Shown here one piece after another: positions 24,149 through 33,544 of a stretch of DNA of 41,288 nt. The notes beneath the pieces were generated by a model. The model saw nothing but the letters and a program-made list of their open reading frames with translations. It was not told the DNA's origin and did no database searches. Every line of letters starts with the position of its first letter. Within the stretch, counting starts at the first letter, position 1. The translations under genes and the position numbers were made by a program. The stretch is taken from the NCBI GenBank assembly GCA_964489835.1, contig CAZBBC010000025.1:1-41288 (forward strand), read 5' to 3'. Origin of the DNA: CAZBBC01 sp964489835. Lineage in GTDB: Bacteria > Calditrichota > Calditrichia > JAJRVZ01.

Positions 24149-26973
24149 TTATCTAATATTAATCTGATCTTTTTGGATATCTCTTTTATTGAGAAGGGTT
24201 TTTGCATGAAATTTATACCTTCATCGAGTCGTCCACTGCGCACAATATGATTATCCGTGTAACCGGATGTGAAAAGAATTTTTATACCCGGGACAATTTT
24301 TACGATTTCTTCCGCTAATTCTTTTCCTCCCATTTCGGGCATGATAACATCTGTAATCAGCAAGTCTAATTTTATATTGTTGCGCTTTACAATCTCCAAA
24401 GCCTCCATTCCGTTAGATGCCTCGATAATGTCATACTTCAAAGATTTTAAAGCCTTACTCATAAATTTTCTGACTTCGTAATCATCTTCCACGAATAATA
24501 TTTTTTCATCTCCCCAGATTAATTGCTTATCAGGTTCCTCTGAGTATTCAGAGACAATTTCCAGGTCAGTTGTCGGCCAATAGATTTTAAGTGTAGAGCC
24601 CTTATTGATTTCACTATAGACATAGATATTACCAAGATTTTGCTTGACAATTCCATACACGGTAGAAAGCCCCAGACCGGTCCCTTTACCGTTTGACTTG
24701 GTAGTGTAAAAAGGTTCAAATATTTTTGAAAGAACTTCCTCGTTCATCCCAGAACCGGTGTCGCTGACAGAAATCTGTAAGTAATCACCGACCATCACTT
24801 CCGGGCGTATTACAACATAATTGAAATCAAGATAAACCTGTTTTGTTTCAATGGTTATTTTCTTGTCAGAAGTGTGGCTGTCCTTCTGATTAATGGCATC
24901 GCGGGCATTGATGACCAGATTGACTAATATTTGTTCTATCTGACCCGGATCTGCTTTTATATAAGCGATATTTTCCGATAAAATCGTTTTTAAATTTATA
25001 TCTTCTCCGATAAGTCTGTGCAGCATTTTTTCCAGATTCAATATAACCTTATTAATGTTAATAACTCGCGGCTCGATAATTTGTTTTCTTCCGAATGCCA
25101 GCAGTTGTCGGGTTAAATCTTCTGCCCGATCGATGCCCCGGCTGATTCCGGTAATATCACTTTTTACAGGAGAATCCGGAACTATTTTCAGCATAGCAAG
25201 ATCTGCATATCCTCTCAATGCGGTTAGAATATTGTTAAAATCATGGGCAATACCGCCGGCGAGCATGCCAATCGAATCCATTTTCTGTGACTGGAATACC
25301 TGCTGTTCGAGTTTCCGTTTTTTGGTTATATCCCTGATGATTCCCTGATAGGCGATGATATTGTCATCATTATCACGCAGAGCAGTAGTAGTTTCTATGG
25401 CAATGATTTCCATTCCTGCTTTGTTTTTTAATCTGACCTCAAAGTCTTTTATTTGTCCGTCGCGATCAAGAATACTGCGTAATTTTTGTCTGTCATTTGG
25501 ATTTACATATAAGTCATTGGCAATATTGACATTAAGTATTTCCTCTTTTGATGAAAAACCAAATAAGTCAACACCGGCAGGATTTATATCAATAAATCTG
25601 CCTTTGGGAGTACTTATAAAAACCACATCACTGGATTTTTCAAAAAGTGTTCGGTATTGTTCCTCCGATTGTCTGAGTAGTTCTTCAGTATTTTTTCTTT
25701 CAAAGGCCAGTACAAGCAGATCACCAACAATTTTAAGTAATGAAATTGTCTCTTCAGACCAGGTTATCTTTTTTTGTCTTGTATCAAAACCGATAAATCC
25801 TATTATATCTTCTTTGGAGATTAACGGCACTGCGATTAGCGACTTAATCCCTGCAGATTTTATCAGTTCTTTGTCATTCTTCGCTTCTTTTGGGAAATCA
25901 TTTGGATGATTAATTACCACTGATTTTTCTAATCTCAATTGGTTCAAGAACCAATGTCCGTTTGTCAACGAAATATGATGGTTTTGATTGCCTTTATCTT
26001 TTTTCCACTCATAGAAAATTTGAAGATCGGTTTTTTCACTGCCGTTAGTTTTTTGATTAAGATATAGAAAACAATGATCAACTTGAGCAAATTCACCGAG
26101 GGCACAAACAGTACTCTTCATCCCCCTTTCTATTTCATCGTATTTTAAATGAATAAATTGCGTAGACAGGGTCGTTAAAAGGTGTTCTAAATTTACTTTT
26201 CTCCTTAAGGTTTCTTCTGCAATTTTTTGTTCGCTCACTCTGTCAATTAATTCTTCATTAACCGTCACCAATTGTTGTGTCCGCTCTTCAATCCTTTTCT
26301 CCAAATATCGGCGAGCATCTTCAACTTTCTTTTTTTCCTTTTCAAGCAATCGGTTATTCAAAAAATCCCTTCTGGAGTAATATTCAATTGAATAACAAGC
26401 GATCATCCCGATAAAATTACCGGCCAGGAAAAAGAAGTTATTATTAATAAGGATCTCAATTGGCGTATTTGTCAATATGATCGCAGCGATCTCATAGGAT
26501 ATGACGATGGTCCAGCCGGCCAGAGTAGCCCAAATAAATCTAAGTTTAAAGAATGTATAACCAAAGAGGAACACCAGGATTAGTCCGGCATAATATGAAT
26601 GACTACCCGGATAGGGAGCGATGACTATCATACCAATGATCCCGATTCCGGCAAATAAAACGACACTAAAAATTGTAAATTGCATAAATCGTTTAAAAAA
26701 CCGGGTAAACGAGAACAGGTACACAGCGAGAACATAGGGACAAAAGAAAGCATACCGGATCAACCACAATTTTCCTTCCACTTCCGGGACGATCCAATGA
26801 TCCAATATTCCGAATATGGCATAGAAAAATATGGCCAGTAAAAGACTTATACGGATATGGCGCAAAGCATTTGTGAAGTAAACACCGTAAAAGTCTTTTT
26901 CCAGGTCATCACCAAATGACAGGGTGAGCATGTTGCTTTCTAATTCAGGATTTTCAGACGATACGATTTTCAT
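24145..26973 (-). CDS. Hybrid sensor histidine kinase: multi-TM sensor, GAF, PAS, HisKA, HATPase, receiver
   Basis: A 942-residue inner-membrane signalling protein. Order: about six TM helices (about 43-198), a coiled coil (about 205-255), GAF (about 265-420; SLIAVPLISKEDIIGFIGFD), PAS (about 435-555; SSDVVFISTPKGRFIDINP), HisKA with phospho-acceptor H577 in GGIAHDFNNIL, HATPase_c (N box LVNLVINARDAI; DTGSGM; GTGLGLSTVYGIV), and a C-terminal receiver domain (FVEDDYEVR; phospho-acceptor D875 in ITDVIMP; K in MQKPFS). All catalytic residues are present. The N-terminal TM module is homologous to that of the SpoIIE phosphatase next door (shared SYYAGL and NNxFFxL blocks at matching offsets). It is the last gene of the five-gene operon, 36 nt after the phosphatase. 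No separate output regulator is adjacent. Confidence 0.93.
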   Translation of the reverse strand: MKIVSSENPELESNMLTLSFGDDLEKDFYGVYFTNALRHIRISLLLAIFFYAIFGILDHWIVPEVEGKLWLIRYAFFCPYVLAVYLFSFTRFFKRFMQFTIFSVVLFAGIGIIGMIVIAPYPGSHSYYAGLILVFLFGYTFFKLRFIWATLAGWTIVISYEIAAIILTNTPIEILINNNFFFLAGNFIGMIACYSIEYYSRRDFLNNRLLEKEKKKVEDARRYLEKRIEERTQQLVTVNEELIDRVSEQKIAEETLRRKVNLEHLLTTLSTQFIHLKYDEIERGMKSTVCALGEFAQVDHCFLYLNQKTNGSEKTDLQIFYEWKKDKGNQNHHISLTNGHWFLNQLRLEKSVVINHPNDFPKEAKNDKELIKSAGIKSLIAVPLISKEDIIGFIGFDTRQKKITWSEETISLLKIVGDLLVLAFERKNTEELLRQSEEQYRTLFEKSSDVVFISTPKGRFIDINPAGVDLFGFSSKEEILNVNIANDLYVNPNDRQKLRSILDRDGQIKDFEVRLKNKAGMEIIAIETTTALRDNDDNIIAYQGIIRDITKKRKLEQQVFQSQKMDSIGMLAGGIAHDFNNILTALRGYADLAMLKIVPDSPVKSDITGISRGIDRAEDLTRQLLAFGRKQIIEPRVININKVILNLEKMLHRLIGEDINLKTILSENIAYIKADPGQIEQILVNLVINARDAINQKDSHTSDKKITIETKQVYLDFNYVVIRPEVMVGDYLQISVSDTGSGMNEEVLSKIFEPFYTTKSNGKGTGLGLSTVYGIVKQNLGNIYVYSEINKGSTLKIYWPTTDLEIVSEYSEEPDKQLIWGDEKILFVEDDYEVRKFMSKALKSLKYDIIEASNGMEALEIVKRNNIKLDLLITDVIMPEMGGKELAEEIVKIVPGIKILFTSGYTDNHIVRSGRLDEGINFMQKPFSIKEISKKIRLILDN

Positions 26974-27009
26974 TTTGTTTTTAGTGTATTAATTATAGTT
27001 TTCAATATG

Positions 27010-28374
27010 TCACTTTTCATCAGACAACTTTTTAATGATCACCAGGGTCATGTCATCGAGTTGTTCTTCTTGAAAAGCATTAACTTCATGTAGAATTTTT
27101 TCTAATATCTTGTTTATTGGTAAATCCGCATATTGATCAAGTGCCTGCTCCAAGCGGGTCTGTCCGAACATTTCGCCATGTTTATTAGTGGCCTCGGTGA
27201 TACCATCGGTATAAAGTAACATAATATCACCTTCGGCCAGCGGCACCTTTTTGTCCTTTTGGTAATGACCGATCTTTTCAGCGATCCCCAACCAGGTTCC
27301 ATTGGTACCAATGGTTTCCGTTTTATTTGATCCAGCGCGGTAGATGATAATATCCTGATGTTTACCGGCGACAGTCATTCCGGAATCATTAAACTTTATT
27401 GCCATCATGGTCATATAGTGGTCCGAACTAAGCCTGGAAATATTTTCATTAATTACCGTATTTATAGAACAAAGCATATCCGATGGCTTCATATTATTGA
27501 TATTATTTGCCATAGAAAGAATGCTGGTCTGTGCCATCATCATGATCAGGCCTGAGTCGACACCATGACCGGATACATCACCGATGGTAACCCATTTATC
27601 TCCCCGCGCTGTTTCAATAACATCGTAATAATCACCGCCAACTTCTTTGGCCGGGACCATCTGTGCAATTACTTCATAGCCGCTAATTTTTTCATCATCG
27701 GGTAAAAGGGCAGTTTGAATACGCTTGGCTAATTCCATCTCACTCCAAATGGCATCTCTCGCTTTACGCAATTCTACCATCAGCATAAACTCCTTTTTTA
27801 CCAGTTTGTGCTTGACGTAGTTGATACTGACTGCCATAATCGCCGTAGCACATAGGAAGAAGAGATTGTTGACCAATATAGAAGAATTGTATGCGTTTGC
27901 AGCAATAAAATTGAATATCAGATACATTGAAATAATAAGGATACTGTTAATCGTAGAGTGTATAACTTTCCAGGGTATCAGTAAAATAACGCCAATAATA
28001 ACCAGATTTAAACCGGCATAATAGCTTGAATTGAATCCCCCGAGATCAACAGTCATCAAGGCAATAATCCCGCCAACATTGAGCGCAATAAAATAACCAT
28101 GAAGATAGGAAAAAATACTTGGTTTTGTATTGCGAATAATAATGAACTGGATGATAACAATAATCGTGGAGATTAAGCGGTAAACCCCGAATCTTGGTAA
28201 TAATTCTTCTGGCATAATAAAGTAATCGAGAAAAAAGAACATCGGGACCAGAATATAAGCCAGCGTTGTCAGAGTTTTTAACCACTCATGAATAATACGG
28301 TTTAGATAAATTTCAAAGTCACCTTCTTCGTAATTGAAGGGCTCTTCCGAATTCAGGTTTTTTAGTTGTGACAT
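27010..28374 (-). CDS. SpoIIE/RsbU-type PP2C serine phosphatase with multi-TM sensor domain
   Basis: 454 residues. N-terminal membrane module of about six TM helices (about 33-186) with SYYAGL at 117-122 and NNLFFL at 169-174, then a linker helix (about 195-225; MELAKRIQTALLP, the RsbU-type coupling segment), then the SpoIIE phosphatase domain. GGDYYD (246-251) and GDVSGHG (265-271) hold the metal-binding aspartates, followed by LLYTDGITEA and LDDMTLVII. Such phosphatases dephosphorylate a STAS anti-anti-sigma-type protein; the STAS gene and an RsbW-like kinase lie upstream in the same operon. Start at 28374 follows GAGGAAT. It lies 73 nt after the methyltransferase stop. Probably activates the STAS partner when its membrane sensor detects a signal. 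Confidence 0.92.
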   Translation of the reverse strand: MSQLKNLNSEEPFNYEEGDFEIYLNRIIHEWLKTLTTLAYILVPMFFFLDYFIMPEELLPRFGVYRLISTIIVIIQFIIIRNTKPSIFSYLHGYFIALNVGGIIALMTVDLGGFNSSYYAGLNLVIIGVILLIPWKVIHSTINSILIISMYLIFNFIAANAYNSSILVNNLFFLCATAIMAVSINYVKHKLVKKEFMLMVELRKARDAIWSEMELAKRIQTALLPDDEKISGYEVIAQMVPAKEVGGDYYDVIETARGDKWVTIGDVSGHGVDSGLIMMMAQTSILSMANNINNMKPSDMLCSINTVINENISRLSSDHYMTMMAIKFNDSGMTVAGKHQDIIIYRAGSNKTETIGTNGTWLGIAEKIGHYQKDKKVPLAEGDIMLLYTDGITEATNKHGEMFGQTRLEQALDQYADLPINKILEKILHEVNAFQEEQLDDMTLVIIKKLSDEK

Positions 28375-28447
28375 ATTCCTCGGGTATTCCAGGTTCTACC
28401 ATCATTATCGATTTATTAAAAGATTCAGGCGCATACAATCAGAAACT

Positions 28448-29842
28448 CTATGCCTCTTTTTTGACATGCAAAAACATCTGACTCCCGGTATTTTCGAAAA
28501 AAACAGAACTTTTAGCCGATGGTTCAGATTCTAATAATCCCTCAAATTCTTCTTTGGTGCGATAGTATAACACCCAGTCCAGCCAATACTCCATATAAAA
28601 TTTACTCGGATTGGAGACGTGAAAATTACCTATGATCATTTCGCCACCCGGGACTAACAATTGGAATAATTTTCGGATAACCACCCGGGCTGCCGGGGGA
28701 GTCAGATAATCAAAAAGACCCATAGAATATATAAAATTGAATTTTCCCCATTTCTCCACGACCTCTTTATTGGTCAGCATAGTGCGGACAGATTCATTCA
28801 GGTATCTTACATTTACATTTATTGATAACTTCTTTTCTAAATGGTCAACCAGATTTTTAGCGGCATTCAGTGCCATTTCATCCTGGTCTAATAAAGTGAA
28901 ATGGTATTGATCGTGATTCGCGGAGTTACCCAGAATATCCTGCAGTTCGTAGGCCGGACCACAGGCGATCGAAAGAAGGGACAATTTTTTGTGATTTTTC
29001 CAGTTATTTGATAGTTCAATTTCATGGAAGGACTGAGCGATCAACTTTCTTCTGGTTCTGACGGCTTGTGCCGCCGGATGCTCCAATGGGTGTTTATGCA
29101 TGATCATGCCAAAAAGGGACTCACCAGCATACTGATTATTATAGATCATTCGCATCATTTCAAAGTCACCGGCATAACCTCTTGGTTTAATATTTGTTCT
29201 TATCATAAAGGGAGAACAGGTGATGATGTTCCATAACTGTTTTCTGAAATAAAATCCATGACGTTCATGTTCTTCACTTGAATACTTCGTGATCAGTTTT
29301 CCCAATTCCCGCACCTGATCGTCAAGAAAGGCCATGAATTTTCTACCCTCGGTCTCAATGATAGATTTGTGAATGATCTTTTTAACATCATCGGATTCGG
29401 AGCTAATCTGACGGTCAATCTGATCAAATAGGTTCTTATATACATTCAGATCATAAGTAAGATTGGCAGTATATTCCTTAAATTCAATTTTAATCCGATC
29501 CTTGTGTCCCAGGATCAATGGGAGATTGATGAATGAAGATTGTAGTTTTACGATATTTTTTTTGAAGAATAAATCTTCCAGATCATAGATATCTTTTACG
29601 AATACCAGTCTTCCTTTATTATCACCATTTTTACCATCCTTGATCAACCGACAAGGCCCGAGTTTTACCTCACTACCATTAAGTTTCAGCAATACTCGTG
29701 GAAACAGAAAACCATCAGGAAAGATCTTGCCGTTTAAAAAGCGGATGAAAATCGAATATCTCGACAAATATTGGGCTTCAACCGGTATGGAATCTTTTCC
29801 ATCCAGTAAATCAGCCCGGATGTTTAGTTCGGTTTGGCTCAT
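28448..29842 (-). CDS. PhcB-like SAM-dependent methyltransferase (3-OH-PAME signal synthase family) with PilZ-like N-terminus
   Basis: 464 residues. Residues about 15-110 (PVEAQYLSRYSIFIRFLNG..., RVLLKLNGSEVKLGPCRLI) have the look of a PilZ-type beta barrel. The middle contains KPRGYAGDFEMMRMIYN (about 217-233), a motif I associate with proteins annotated as 'extracellular factor 3-hydroxypalmitic acid methyl ester biosynthesis'. The C-terminal part is a class I methyltransferase: SIACGPAYE (about 288-297), LLDQDEMAL, IYSMGLFDYLTPP and LLVPGGEMIIGNF. Ralstonia PhcB of this family makes the fatty-acid methyl ester quorum signal sensed by the histidine kinase PhcS. The start codon overlaps the STAS stop (ATGA), so translation is coupled. 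The substrate here is inferred from family only. Confidence 0.75.
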   Translation of the reverse strand: MSQTELNIRADLLDGKDSIPVEAQYLSRYSIFIRFLNGKIFPDGFLFPRVLLKLNGSEVKLGPCRLIKDGKNGDNKGRLVFVKDIYDLEDLFFKKNIVKLQSSFINLPLILGHKDRIKIEFKEYTANLTYDLNVYKNLFDQIDRQISSESDDVKKIIHKSIIETEGRKFMAFLDDQVRELGKLITKYSSEEHERHGFYFRKQLWNIITCSPFMIRTNIKPRGYAGDFEMMRMIYNNQYAGESLFGMIMHKHPLEHPAAQAVRTRRKLIAQSFHEIELSNNWKNHKKLSLLSIACGPAYELQDILGNSANHDQYHFTLLDQDEMALNAAKNLVDHLEKKLSINVNVRYLNESVRTMLTNKEVVEKWGKFNFIYSMGLFDYLTPPAARVVIRKLFQLLVPGGEMIIGNFHVSNPSKFYMEYWLDWVLYYRTKEEFEGLLESEPSAKSSVFFENTGSQMFLHVKKEA

Positions 29843-30219
29843 TTTACCTGGTTTCCTTCAATGAAGATTCTGTGATCTTTGGTTTGAAAAATTTCCAGAG
29901 CCGAAAAAATCAGATGCTGCCATTTCAGGGCTGCCAGGTATTTAACCGTGACACTCACCTTACTTCTCCTGGCCCGTTCTAAAATCTTAATGATTGGTGT
30001 GATAGTGGATGAGTTCATGTATTCGATTCCGCGAAAATCGAGAATCATTCGTTTCTCGTGATCAATACTCCTTTTAAAAGATCTAATAAGAATCGGTGTA
30101 ATAAATGTCCCCGGTTTGCGATCGATACTCTTTCCGGACCAGCGGATGTTAATTTGGTCATTTTCTTCGGAAACAGAAATGTTCAGGAGATCGTTAGAAA
30201 ATTTTTCCGTTTTAGTCAT
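29839..30219 (-). CDS. STAS-domain (anti-anti-sigma/SiaC-like) protein
   Basis: 126 residues from ATG at 30219, chosen because GGAGG sits five bases upstream; an upstream ATG at 30267 would overlap the previous gene. RMILDFRGIEYMNSSTITPI (about 57-76) is the STAS core strand and loop; S70 or S71 sits where the regulatory serine of RsbV/SpoIIAA or the threonine of SiaC is phosphorylated. The N-terminal part is longer than in RsbV. It is encoded between the RsbW-like kinase (22 nt upstream) and the methyltransferase (4-nt overlap). Expected role: the switch protein that is phosphorylated by the kinase and released by the SpoIIE phosphatase. The target is unknown; no sigma factor gene is in the window. 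Confidence 0.75.
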   Translation of the reverse strand: MTKTEKFSNDLLNISVSEENDQINIRWSGKSIDRKPGTFITPILIRSFKRSIDHEKRMILDFRGIEYMNSSTITPIIKILERARRSKVSVTVKYLAALKWQHLIFSALEIFQTKDHRIFIEGNQVK

Positions 30220-30241
30220 GCATTCCTCCACAATCTGGCAC

Positions 30242-30724
30242 TCATAATTTTGAAATGGCCGATACATTTAACATATTATCCATTACAAAAAAGTCAAGGA
30301 TAGCTCTACCCTCATAGGCAATACGGGTTAATCCTAAACCACTTTCTTCATCATCTAATGGTTTTTTGGATATTTCTTTTAGTTTTTCCACATATGCCTG
30401 AAATGAGTCCTGGTAACCCCGGATCCATTGTATCGTTTGATCGAGCCTTTTAAGGTGATTGGCACTTTTCTTATTAACAGGATTATTAACTTCTATCGTT
30501 ACAAGATTTCTACTAATATCAAGGTTTATCAGAACTTCAGTATCGGATCCTCCAAAATCTCCATATTTAATACTGTTCTCAACCAACTCGCTAAGTATCA
30601 TTGTCAGAGAATGCACCAGATCCTCTTCAAATCCATGCTTCGTCAAAAAGCGGATTCCAGCTGTCCGTATTTTGTCGATCTCATTCCAGTCAGGTTGAAT
30701 GTTTAACCTTAGCGAATTTTCCAT
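30242..30724 (-). CDS. RsbW-like GHKL serine kinase / ATP-binding protein
   Basis: 160 residues. MILSELVENSIKYG (42-55) is the N box of a GHKL ATPase with N50 as the Mg-binding asparagine; VTIEVNNPV is the G1-region strand, here without the usual DxGxG; SGLGLTRIAYEGRA (about 129-142) is the G2 lid. The absence of DxGxG suggests a divergent member, as in SiaB-like or RsbW-variant proteins, so its kinase activity is uncertain. First gene of the operon: ATG at 30724 follows TGAGGAT. With the STAS protein and phosphatase it completes a partner-switching set. Confidence 0.75.
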   Translation of the reverse strand: MENSLRLNIQPDWNEIDKIRTAGIRFLTKHGFEEDLVHSLTMILSELVENSIKYGDFGGSDTEVLINLDISRNLVTIEVNNPVNKKSANHLKRLDQTIQWIRGYQDSFQAYVEKLKEISKKPLDDEESGLGLTRIAYEGRAILDFFVMDNMLNVSAISKL

Positions 30725-31036
30725 TTAATCCTCACTCTGATGAAAATTAAAACTTAAAAAAAACTGTTTCTTACAATAAAAATCGTCCGTTATGGAGGAA
30801 TCTTTAATAAACAAAGAAAAATTTTACCATTTAAGAAATTATCATTTTGCAGGTGAATTATCGTGAAAGTCTGGGTTCAAAGGAATAATGCTGTCGAGCT
30901 GCCTCAGTTAGCAGGAAAATCATTATGTGAAATGAATTACACGCAAAGGGGCCGGTAGTGATAAGGATCGGAAATCAACTTTCATTGATTTTTATATAAA
31001 CGCCGGGAGTTCGCAGAAGAATTGTTATGAATCCGA
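30725..31036. other. Intergenic region upstream of the signalling operon
   Basis: 312 nt that must hold the operon promoter on the minus strand. I see no clear -35/-10 pair, terminator or dyad. A 30-odd-codon plus-strand frame from a GTG near 30863 (VKVWVQRNNAVELPQLAG) is too weak to call. Confidence 0.3.
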
Positions 31037-33544
31037 TCAGTTTTTTATTGCTTTGGGTGCCGGTAACTGGATTTCGGTCAGTATGGCACCAAGTGTCGAT
31101 AGAATGGTAAAAATAAAAACTCTCCAGAGTCCATTTATCAGAATATCATTAATGCTATCCATTCCAATCTGACCAATAACAGCGGGTACAATACTATAAA
31201 GGACACCAACAAAAAAGCCACAAACAGCTCCACCCAATATTCGCCTGGATAGTACGGCACCGCGGGCGCCAAGTGTAACAGCAGCACCACATATAAATGG
31301 TATTATCAGTACAAACATCCAAATCTGTGCCAGATCAGGCAACATCCCAAACATCCGAAGATAAGTAAAGTCAACGATGGCAAATATTCCGGTCCCCGCC
31401 AAAATACAAAGAACAATGTGCCAGTAACGGGGCCGCATCGTGGATCGGATTTTGGCACGTATGCTCATTTTGCGCCGAATGGTTAAGGGCAAGTTATAAA
31501 ACAAACCGAAAACACCATGTTCTAACAGAGCGCCGCCTTCCCCAAATACTGGTACAACATGGACCGCTTCGGTTGCCCAATGACCAGCCATAAATCGGGC
31601 CAGAGCAGGATAGCGATAGGCCATTTGAATAGGGAACGCTAAATATCCGATATATTTAAAGAAGCCTAAAAATACGGCAATATTATAATCCTTGAAATTT
31701 CGTTCCTTTATAACCAAATATACCACATATAATCCCCGGACCATTGAGCCGGGTGAGATCGGTGTTACCTGAAATAAGGCCAAAATACCAAGCCCAATGG
31801 CATAGGCCTGGCCACGCGGCATCTCAGGATGCATTGCGATGTAGGTGATGGCCACTACCACAGAGACAATCTGTGTGACCGGCAAGGTTAAAATATGAAC
31901 AGCTAAACTTTTAAGGTATTTCTGTATGTAAGGTTCTTTTATTTGTGATAAGACCAGTCGTGTATCCTCATCACTTATTAGGTGCTTTTTCTTACCTTCA
32001 GTTACCATATCACGTAACCACTCCTCGCGAAGATCCGAATTAAAATACAAGCGGAAAGGTCGAATCATTAGAAAATCCAGGCGCTCTTTAGCATATTGGG
32101 CGTCGGTTAAAAATTTATGAATCCCCACCGGTAGTATCGAGAGGGGAAAATGATACCAGCTTTTCCAAACATGTTCTGATATCGTTTGAGATTTTTTATC
32201 ATCAATGCGTCCCGACCTGTACCAACCGATAACATTTTCAATCGTTTTAGCACGAAATGAACGACATAAATAATTCCAACTTGTAAGCATCTGTCCATAG
32301 TGTTTTCGCCAGTAAGGCTGTCCCCAAATCCTCCTGAAAAATCTTCCGATCAAAGGAAGAACACCCAGAATGTAAAATAGAATAGTTAAAATCTTATTAT
32401 TTCGCAGTTGTTTTTCGGACTTATCATTAATTAATTTGCGGATCTTCCACCCGGTGATAAAACTACTGAACATGGTTGACCAGAGTTTGGGACTATAAAG
32501 GAGACGGAAATGATTATGTGTGATATCGGGGATTGAGTTCCGATAGATCTGATCGTCTGCTTTTAATTGAGCCAGCAGGGGACGCATATCAGCGAACTCG
32601 TCACTGTGAGCATCAATAAATTTTTCAAGTTTTTTAATGTCTCCCCGGTCAAATTGTATCAGACTGCCTCTTAAAAGTCCATCGAAAATGAGTTTGATAT
32701 CCCCGGGACTCATCGGTAGAAAAGGCAATAATGCCAGTCCCGCCCTGAAATCCACCGCAACCAATCCTTCGGTGGGTGATCCTTCGGTATCTTGTCGTTT
32801 TAAGCAATTTGGCTGACTTTTCCAGGTGGTCCATTCGTATTGTCTGGCGAATTCATGTCCACCCATGGCATGTAAAAGCTCCACAAATCTATGCATAAAC
32901 GTATACTTTGTGCGGTATTCCGGGGACCCAAGATTGCTGTCATCCTTCTTTTTGTTTTTTTTCCACTGTTTTAGCAAATCAAGGTTCTCATCAACTTCTA
33001 ACCGCCAGGTCCGGCCTTCCACCCATTCGCTTAATTCGCCACAGCTGCCCATGATATTATCCACAAACGTGGCATGAATATCAACCACTGTTCTTTCATC
33101 GCCAAACCATATTTTGGAACCACGACGGATAAATTTTTGCCAGAGAGCACCGGCTCTCGCCGCTGCCGGATTGATCTGCAACTGAAAGGGTCCCTGAAAG
33201 CCTATCCAATACAGAGCATTTCGAAAAAAACGCGAGAATCCCGAGGGTGGAATCAAAATTTTTATGGCGTAGTATCCACCAACTTTCAGTCCACCGATCG
33301 GTTCTCCTTCCGACTCTATATCAACAACCTTTACACGGTATACCTGTCCGGCAAATCCTCCACCCACAAACTTATCAATCAACAGGTGGACCTTGCCTTT
33401 ATTAGCAGGAAAGACACCGGTGACATCATATTCCAATACGGTGCCTGCTTCATATCGATCAACTTGCATGGGTCTGTGCAATTTTGTATTCTGAAATTTC
33501 TGTACCAGTTCTTTATAAAGTTTCAGTGAATATCCGTCTGCCAT
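31037..33544 (-). CDS. Divergent protein-kinase-like domain fused to multi-TM C-terminal region
   Basis: An 835-residue membrane protein of no family I can name. The N-terminal region has a kinase-type glycine loop GGGFAGQVY (61-69) and YAIKIL with K95 in the position of the ATP-anchoring lysine. Later, WKSQPNCLKR (241-250) followed by LVAVDFRAG (261-269) resembles the catalytic-loop Asn and DFG-type Asp (D265) of kinases, but no clear HRD/HxD aspartate precedes the Asn, so it may be a pseudokinase or atypical kinase like ABC1/UbiB. About 375-400 is one hydrophobic segment. The C-terminal 300 residues contain about eight TM helices, including IAYTxxx-free FQVTPISPGSMVRGLYVVYL (about 600-620), faintly reminiscent of flippase-like proteins. 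Start at 33544 follows AGGA. It lies upstream of, and on the same strand as, the signalling operon, separated by 312 nt. Confidence 0.6.
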   Translation of the reverse strand: MADGYSLKLYKELVQKFQNTKLHRPMQVDRYEAGTVLEYDVTGVFPANKGKVHLLIDKFVGGGFAGQVYRVKVVDIESEGEPIGGLKVGGYYAIKILIPPSGFSRFFRNALYWIGFQGPFQLQINPAAARAGALWQKFIRRGSKIWFGDERTVVDIHATFVDNIMGSCGELSEWVEGRTWRLEVDENLDLLKQWKKNKKKDDSNLGSPEYRTKYTFMHRFVELLHAMGGHEFARQYEWTTWKSQPNCLKRQDTEGSPTEGLVAVDFRAGLALLPFLPMSPGDIKLIFDGLLRGSLIQFDRGDIKKLEKFIDAHSDEFADMRPLLAQLKADDQIYRNSIPDITHNHFRLLYSPKLWSTMFSSFITGWKIRKLINDKSEKQLRNNKILTILFYILGVLPLIGRFFRRIWGQPYWRKHYGQMLTSWNYLCRSFRAKTIENVIGWYRSGRIDDKKSQTISEHVWKSWYHFPLSILPVGIHKFLTDAQYAKERLDFLMIRPFRLYFNSDLREEWLRDMVTEGKKKHLISDEDTRLVLSQIKEPYIQKYLKSLAVHILTLPVTQIVSVVVAITYIAMHPEMPRGQAYAIGLGILALFQVTPISPGSMVRGLYVVYLVIKERNFKDYNIAVFLGFFKYIGYLAFPIQMAYRYPALARFMAGHWATEAVHVVPVFGEGGALLEHGVFGLFYNLPLTIRRKMSIRAKIRSTMRPRYWHIVLCILAGTGIFAIVDFTYLRMFGMLPDLAQIWMFVLIIPFICGAAVTLGARGAVLSRRILGGAVCGFFVGVLYSIVPAVIGQIGMDSINDILINGLWRVFIFTILSTLGAILTEIQLPAPKAIKN

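Noticed and set aside
30863..30958. Plus-strand GTG frame (VKVWVQRNNAVELP...) as an AbrB/MazE-like antitoxin
   Set aside because: Similarity is limited to a few residues and no toxin or binding site is adjacent.
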